From positions 1 to 23,704 of IMG/VR virus record IMGVR_UViG_3300047497_000044: a stretch of DNA of 23,704 bases; one strand, given 5' to 3'. Within the stretch, counting starts at the first letter, position 1, and each line of letters starts with the position of its first letter. Shown here piece after piece: positions 21,109 to 23,704 of this stretch. Both the position numbers and the translations under genes were made by a program. The notes beneath the pieces are model-generated. The model was not told the origin of the DNA and did not search any database. It was given only the letters and a program-made list of their open reading frames with translations. This stretch comes from a virus.

Positions 21109-21507
21109 TTACTGCACCTCGATCTTGAGCCCGAGATTGAGCTGCGTCCCGTCGGAGAGCGTCATCTTCGACATGTACCGCCAGCGCTCCATCGTCCCGC
21201 GCATCACGCGGACGATCTCGGCGGGCGGCACCTCCATGTCCTTGGCGAGGCGCTCGACCATGTCGACCATCTCGCTGGCGTAGCCCGAGTCGTACACGCT
21301 GGTCCCGAGGGCGTGCCCCAGGATGGCGTGCGTCGCCGAGCGAATCTCGTCCTCCCGCGACGGGTCGAGCTGTGCCGGAGCCTGTTCGATCTCGCCTTCG
21401 CCTCCCGGCTGCGGAGACGTGGCCGGCGGTGCCTTCGGAGGCGGTGCCGGCGGAGCTTCTCCCGCCTCCGCCAGTTGCCGGAGTCTTGTTGCGCGTGCCG
21501 GGTTCAT
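21109..21507 (-). CDS. Unknown protein with Pro-rich N-terminus and helical C-terminus
   Basis: This 132-aa protein starts with a basic helix (MNPARATRLRQLAEAGEAPP), followed by an Ala/Pro/Gly linker to about residue 50. A helical domain follows (DEIRSATHAILGHALGTSVY, SEMVDMVERLAKDMEVPPAE, IVRVMRGTMERWRYMSKMTL) and a short beta end (LNLGLKIEVQ). I do not recognise a family. It starts in an ATGA junction with the 51-aa gene upstream and is followed at once by the 41-aa ORF, whose ribosome binding site overlaps its stop. The arrangement suggests co-expression with the neck genes. Confidence 0.65.
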   Translation of the reverse strand: MNPARATRLRQLAEAGEAPPAPPPKAPPATSPQPGGEGEIEQAPAQLDPSREDEIRSATHAILGHALGTSVYDSGYASEMVDMVERLAKDMEVPPAEIVRVMRGTMERWRYMSKMTLSDGTQLNLGLKIEVQ

Positions 21508-21659
21508 TCCGATCTCTCCTCTTCCTCTTCGAGCGGCCGACGCTTCGGCTCCTCGTCGTTGCGATCACCCGTCAGCAGCCGGGGTCCCTGGCGCTGACGC
21601 TCCTCGACCTGTTCGGCCGGGCTGGGCAGGATCTCCTTGAGCTGGCGGGGTCCGTTCAT
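21504..21659 (-). CDS. 51-aa charged protein of unknown function
   Basis: A short ORF fills the gap between two unknown genes. The ATG at 21659 lies 3 nt after the previous stop and has AAGGAG at normal spacing; the TGA overlaps the next ATG (ATGA). The product begins MNGPRQLKEILPSPAEQVEE and ends in a run of acidic residues (EEPKRRPLEEEEERSE), with RQRQGPRLLTGDRND between. It is highly charged and probably disordered. The good ribosome binding site and the perfect fit at both ends are the evidence that it is a gene. No family was recognised. Confidence 0.65.
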   Translation of the reverse strand: MNGPRQLKEILPSPAEQVEERQRQGPRLLTGDRNDEEPKRRPLEEEEERSE

Positions 21660-21662
21660 GGC

Positions 21663-22103
21663 TCACTCCTTCGGCAGGGGAACGCCCGGCGGGATTTCGA
21701 CGGCGACGGCGCTCTCGTCAGCGCCGGGCAGCTCGATGTCGTCGGGGAACACATCACCAACAGGATACGCCTCTTTCTTCGGTTTGGCAGCGGGTGCCGA
21801 GGGATCGTCGCGCAGCGCCCTCGGCTCGGTCGTGTCCTGGTCGTTCGGCGAGAGTGCGGAGACCTCCTCCTCGACCGGCTTCCCGGTCAGAACCTCGGAC
21901 AGGTTCTGGAGCGCGACGCCAGCCTTGTGCAGCGCCGCCACGGCCTCCTGAATGCTGGTCCTGGCGTCTGCGACCGCCTCCTCCAGCACCGCAGCCCGCT
22001 CCTGCTCGGCGACAGGCCGAGGCGACGACGCAGGACCGTCCTTCACCTCCGACAGCACGCCCTCCAGCTCCTCCATCTCCCTCTGAATCGACTCTAGGCT
22101 CAT
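21663..22103 (-). CDS. Coiled-coil protein downstream of the capsid gene
   Basis: This 146-aa acidic protein opens with a heptad-like helix (MSLESIQREMEELEGVLSEV). After a short Ser/Pro break comes a long Ala-rich helix (AEQERAAVLEEAVADARTSI, QEAVAALHKAGVALQNLSEV). The C-terminus is a Pro/Ala/acidic tail (DDIELPGADESAVAVEIPPG). A scaffold, capsid-accessory or chaperone role is possible, but no family is recognised. It begins in an ATGA junction with the Gly/His-rich gene. The palindrome at 22126-22139 lies 22 nt upstream of its ATG, inside that gene's coding sequence. Confidence 0.65.
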   Translation of the reverse strand: MSLESIQREMEELEGVLSEVKDGPASSPRPVAEQERAAVLEEAVADARTSIQEAVAALHKAGVALQNLSEVLTGKPVEEEVSALSPNDQDTTEPRALRDDPSAPAAKPKKEAYPVGDVFPDDIELPGADESAVAVEIPPGVPLPKE

Positions 22104-22447
22104 CGGCTCCTCCAGCTCTCATCAACGAACACGTGTTCGCCCTCGTGACCTGTCACCTGCATGCACGTCCCGCCGACGGTCGGCTTCTGGCCGGGCGGGC
22201 ACTTCGGGTGACCCGAGACGGCTACGCCGCCCGCCTCCTCCACCTTCTTGCACGTCCCGTCAGCCATCGTCTCGTACCCCGGCGGACACCCACCGTACCA
22301 CCAGCCAGGGTACGGGCCTACCCCGACGATCCCTCCCGGATGGCGTCCGAAGCCGTGCCCGCCCCCGTGACCGCCTCCACCATGGCCGCCGCCCCCGCCG
22401 AACTCGACGAGGGCCTTCAGCTCCATGATCTTGTGTCGCAAGGCCAT
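22100..22447 (-). CDS. Gly/His-rich small protein with two Cys-loop repeats
   Basis: This 115-aa protein has a short helix (MALRHKIMELKALVEF), a Gly/His tract (residues 17-39, GGGGGHGGGGHGGGHG), a GPYPGWWYGG turn, and two copies of a Cys loop. These are CPPGYETMADGTC (C54-C66) and CPPGQKPTVGGTC (C83-C95), each with 11 residues between the cysteines. The His tract could bind metal, and the Cys pairs could be disulfide or metal loops. The ATG has TGGAGA 5 nt upstream. The gene begins 19 nt past the hairpin that follows the capsid gene, so it would be expressed by read-through or from a promoter I cannot identify. The family is unknown; a surface-exposed or decoration role is conceivable. Confidence 0.65.
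   Translation of the reverse strand: MALRHKIMELKALVEFGGGGGHGGGGHGGGHGFGRHPGGIVGVGPYPGWWYGGCPPGYETMADGTCKKVEEAGGVAVSGHPKCPPGQKPTVGGTCMQVTGHEGEHVFVDESWRSR
22126..22139. promoter_or_regulatory. Second copy of the 14-bp palindrome CGAACACGTGTTCG
   Basis: This is the same perfect palindrome as at 9684-9697, here inside the last codons of the Gly/His-rich gene and 22 nt before the start of the coiled-coil gene. With flanks, AACGAACACGTGTTCGC (17 nt) is shared by both sites in opposite orientations. Coding constraint alone does not explain the match to an intergenic site. Confidence 0.55.
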
Positions 22448-22465
22448 GCAGGTCTCCAGATACGC

Positions 22466-22499
22466 GAAAGCCCCCGCCCGTAGCGGGGCGAGGGCTTCC
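22466..22499 (-). terminator. Hairpin terminator after the major capsid gene
   Basis: Just beyond the capsid stop (22520) the minus strand can form a stem of about 14 pairs with two mismatches: GAAGCCC plus CGCCC pairs with GGGCG plus GGGCTTTC, with a CGCTAC loop. Only a short T-run (TTTC) is present, so termination may be partial or the stem may protect the capsid mRNA. No other hairpin of this strength was seen in the window. Confidence 0.65.
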
Positions 22500-22519
22500 G
22501 AGGACCGAACCGTCTGGGA

Positions 22520-23704
22520 TCAGAGGTTCAGGATGTTGAGCTGGCCGTAGAACTCCGGCCGGAGCAGCTTCTTCGCGTACCTCGTCCTCAGACCCTTGCG
22601 GAAGCTGAAGTCGTTCGGATCGAGGAACGTCGGGGTGACCTGGAGCGGGATGTACGGCGCCCAGACGTACCCGGCGTCGAGGTAGCTCGCGCCCTTCAGC
22701 CCGATGAGCATGAAGTTGCGCGTGAAGAACGGGTCCTCGTACAGCAGCCACTTGTTCTGGAGCGTCCCGAACTTGTAGATGCCGAACTGGCCGTGCTGCG
22801 TGAGCGGGCGCGGCATGTCCGCGGGGCCGTACGGCGAGTCGCCGCCGGACACGTAGATCGGCCGGAAGTCGCCGTGCGTCGTGAGCTGCGCGATGAGCGC
22901 GGAGACCTCGGGCGAGGTCACGATGAAGTTCGCCGGTGCGCGCAGCGTCTTCTTGTGGATGAGGTTCGAGATCGTGCTGATCTGCGTCAGCATCGAGCGC
23001 AGGTAGTCGACCTCGGGGATGCCGGCCGGCGGGATGCGGTCGAACGTGCCGGTGGTGCCCGTCGCGGAGGCGAACAGGTCCTGGATGATCTCGCGGTCGA
23101 TCTCCAGCGCGATCTCCTGGGCGATGGCCGAAACCATCTCCGTCTCGGCGTCCAGGCCGTGGAAGGCGCGGAGGTCTTCCGCCGCCTCTGCGGACCACAG
23201 AGCCTTGAGGCGCCGCGGGATCGCCTCGACGGGGCTCTTCTTCACGTCGAGGTTGATCTGCGGGATCTTCGTGTTCAGCTCGCCGTCGTAGAAGTACAGC
23301 GCCTTGATGGCGTTGCCCGAGGCGGGTGCGGCGGTGAACTTGAAGTTCGTGAGCGCGCCGTTCGAGTAGTTGATCGTGCCGCTCGCGACCGCGCCCGTGA
23401 AGCCGCCGGTCCCGTTGTCCGTGGCGGACTGCACGACCGCGCCGGTGGCCGTGCTGACCTCCTGGATGACGACGGAGAAGCCGCCGGTCGTGTCGAGCGG
23501 ACGCACCGGGTTGAACGCGAACGTCGCCGACAGCGGGTTGCCCGCGCCGCCGAAGTTCACGCCGTCGCCGGTTGCGAGGGGCTCGCCGTTGATGAACTCC
23601 GACGAGTAGTCCTTGTCGAAGTCGCGGGGGAAGACGTTGCCCTGCGTCGTGATCCCCTTCGTCGTCCCGTAGATGTAGTCCAGGTAGAAGACTGCACCGA
23701 TCGG
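22520..23704 (-). CDS. 23: Major capsid protein, gp23-like (5' end beyond the right edge)
   Basis: The frame is open from the stop at 22520 to the right edge, so the N-terminus is missing. An internal GTG at 23560 is not the start, because the upstream codons read PIGAVFYLDYIYG and FPRDFDKDYSSEFINGEP, which fits the N-terminal part of gp23-type capsid proteins. Further landmarks, counted from that GTG, are SAIAQEIALEIDREIIQDLF (144-163), TLRAPANFIVTSPEVSALIA (205-224), WLLYEDPF (271-278), IGLKGASYLDAGYVWAPYIP (286-305) and FSFRKGLRTRYAKKL (318-332). A beta-module insertion lies at about 46-92. The protein forms the icosahedral shell, probably after N-terminal processing by a protease not encoded in this window. 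Confidence 0.92.
   Translation of the reverse strand, partial: PIGAVFYLDYIYGTTKGITTQGNVFPRDFDKDYSSEFINGEPLATGDGVNFGGAGNPLSATFAFNPVRPLDTTGGFSVVIQEVSTATGAVVQSATDNGTGGFTGAVASGTINYSNGALTNFKFTAAPASGNAIKALYFYDGELNTKIPQINLDVKKSPVEAIPRRLKALWSAEAAEDLRAFHGLDAETEMVSAIAQEIALEIDREIIQDLFASATGTTGTFDRIPPAGIPEVDYLRSMLTQISTISNLIHKKTLRAPANFIVTSPEVSALIAQLTTHGDFRPIYVSGGDSPYGPADMPRPLTQHGQFGIYKFGTLQNKWLLYEDPFFTRNFMLIGLKGASYLDAGYVWAPYIPLQVTPTFLDPNDFSFRKGLRTRYAKKLLRPEFYGQLNILNL
23285..23428 (-). repeat. Beta-module insertion in the capsid protein, related to the sheath modules
   Basis: The capsid segment ATDNGTGGFTG, then GTINYSNGALTNFKFTAAPA and SGNAIKALYFYD, has the same order as the sheath module near 14828-15007 (TITDNGSGTLVG, AIDYASGVVNFKTV, FVTVAYYSQ). 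The motifs align as DNG[TS]G, [IV]xY[AS]xG, NFK and a final Tyr strand. The match is by eye and only moderate in length. Confidence 0.5.

Noticed and set aside
1-23704. Extracellular contractile injection system or R-type pyocin instead of a phage
   Set aside because: A gp23-like capsid gene, neck-type genes and a long tape measure with its chaperone are present, and no AAA ATPase of the eCIS type is seen.

Overview
The window is a contiguous virion-morphogenesis segment of a large, GC-rich contractile-tailed (myovirus) phage related at long distance to the T4 supergroup. All 28 annotated genes lie on the minus strand, so they read from right to left. The evidence is a gp23-like major capsid protein, a gp18-like sheath, two gp19-like tube proteins, a tape measure protein, and a baseplate set resembling gp53, gp27, gp5, gp25 and gp6. 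Both edges cut genes: the capsid gene is open at the right edge and the gp6-like wedge gene is open at the left edge. The host cannot be named from the sequence. The high GC, the frequent GTG/TTG starts and one or two genes that look leaderless would fit a high-GC host, but do not prove one.

Layout in transcription order. (1) Capsid: the gp23-like gene ends at 22520 and is followed by a hairpin terminator. (2) A run of small unknown genes (20974-22447): a Gly/His-rich protein with two Cys loops, a coiled-coil protein, a 51-aa protein, a 132-aa protein, and a 41-aa chimera of a duplicated N-terminus with an HNH-like CxxCH tail. (3) Neck and connector block (16704-20974): a gp13-like protein, several unknown proteins including one with two zinc sites and one very basic protein, and a tail-terminator-like protein. 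(4) A 208-bp dyad-rich leader, then the 884-aa sheath. (5) A good sigma70-type promoter at the end of the sheath gene serves a decoration-like protein, two tube paralogues and a Gly-rich linker protein. (6) A zinc-ribbon plus double ribbon-helix-helix protein with no ribosome binding site. (7) The tail assembly chaperone, with a T_TTT_TTC slippery site and a 56-codon -1-frame extension, then the 1392-aa tape measure. (8) Baseplate: LysM/gp53-like, hub, spike, a conserved small protein, a Leu-Pro repeat protein, gp25-like and gp6-like.

The products fit together as follows. The capsid is closed by the neck proteins. The tail is built on the hub, spike and tape measure with chaperone help, the tube and sheath polymerise along it, and the wedge proteins (gp25, gp53, gp6) form the baseplate periphery. 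Genes are tightly packed, with many ATGA or TGATG junctions and Shine-Dalgarno sites inside the preceding stop region, as expected for late operons. No stretch longer than 300 bases lacks a gene. The least explained items are the 41-aa chimera, the RHH regulator inside the tail operon, a 14-bp perfect palindrome found twice just upstream of start codons, and a beta-module shared by the capsid and sheath proteins.
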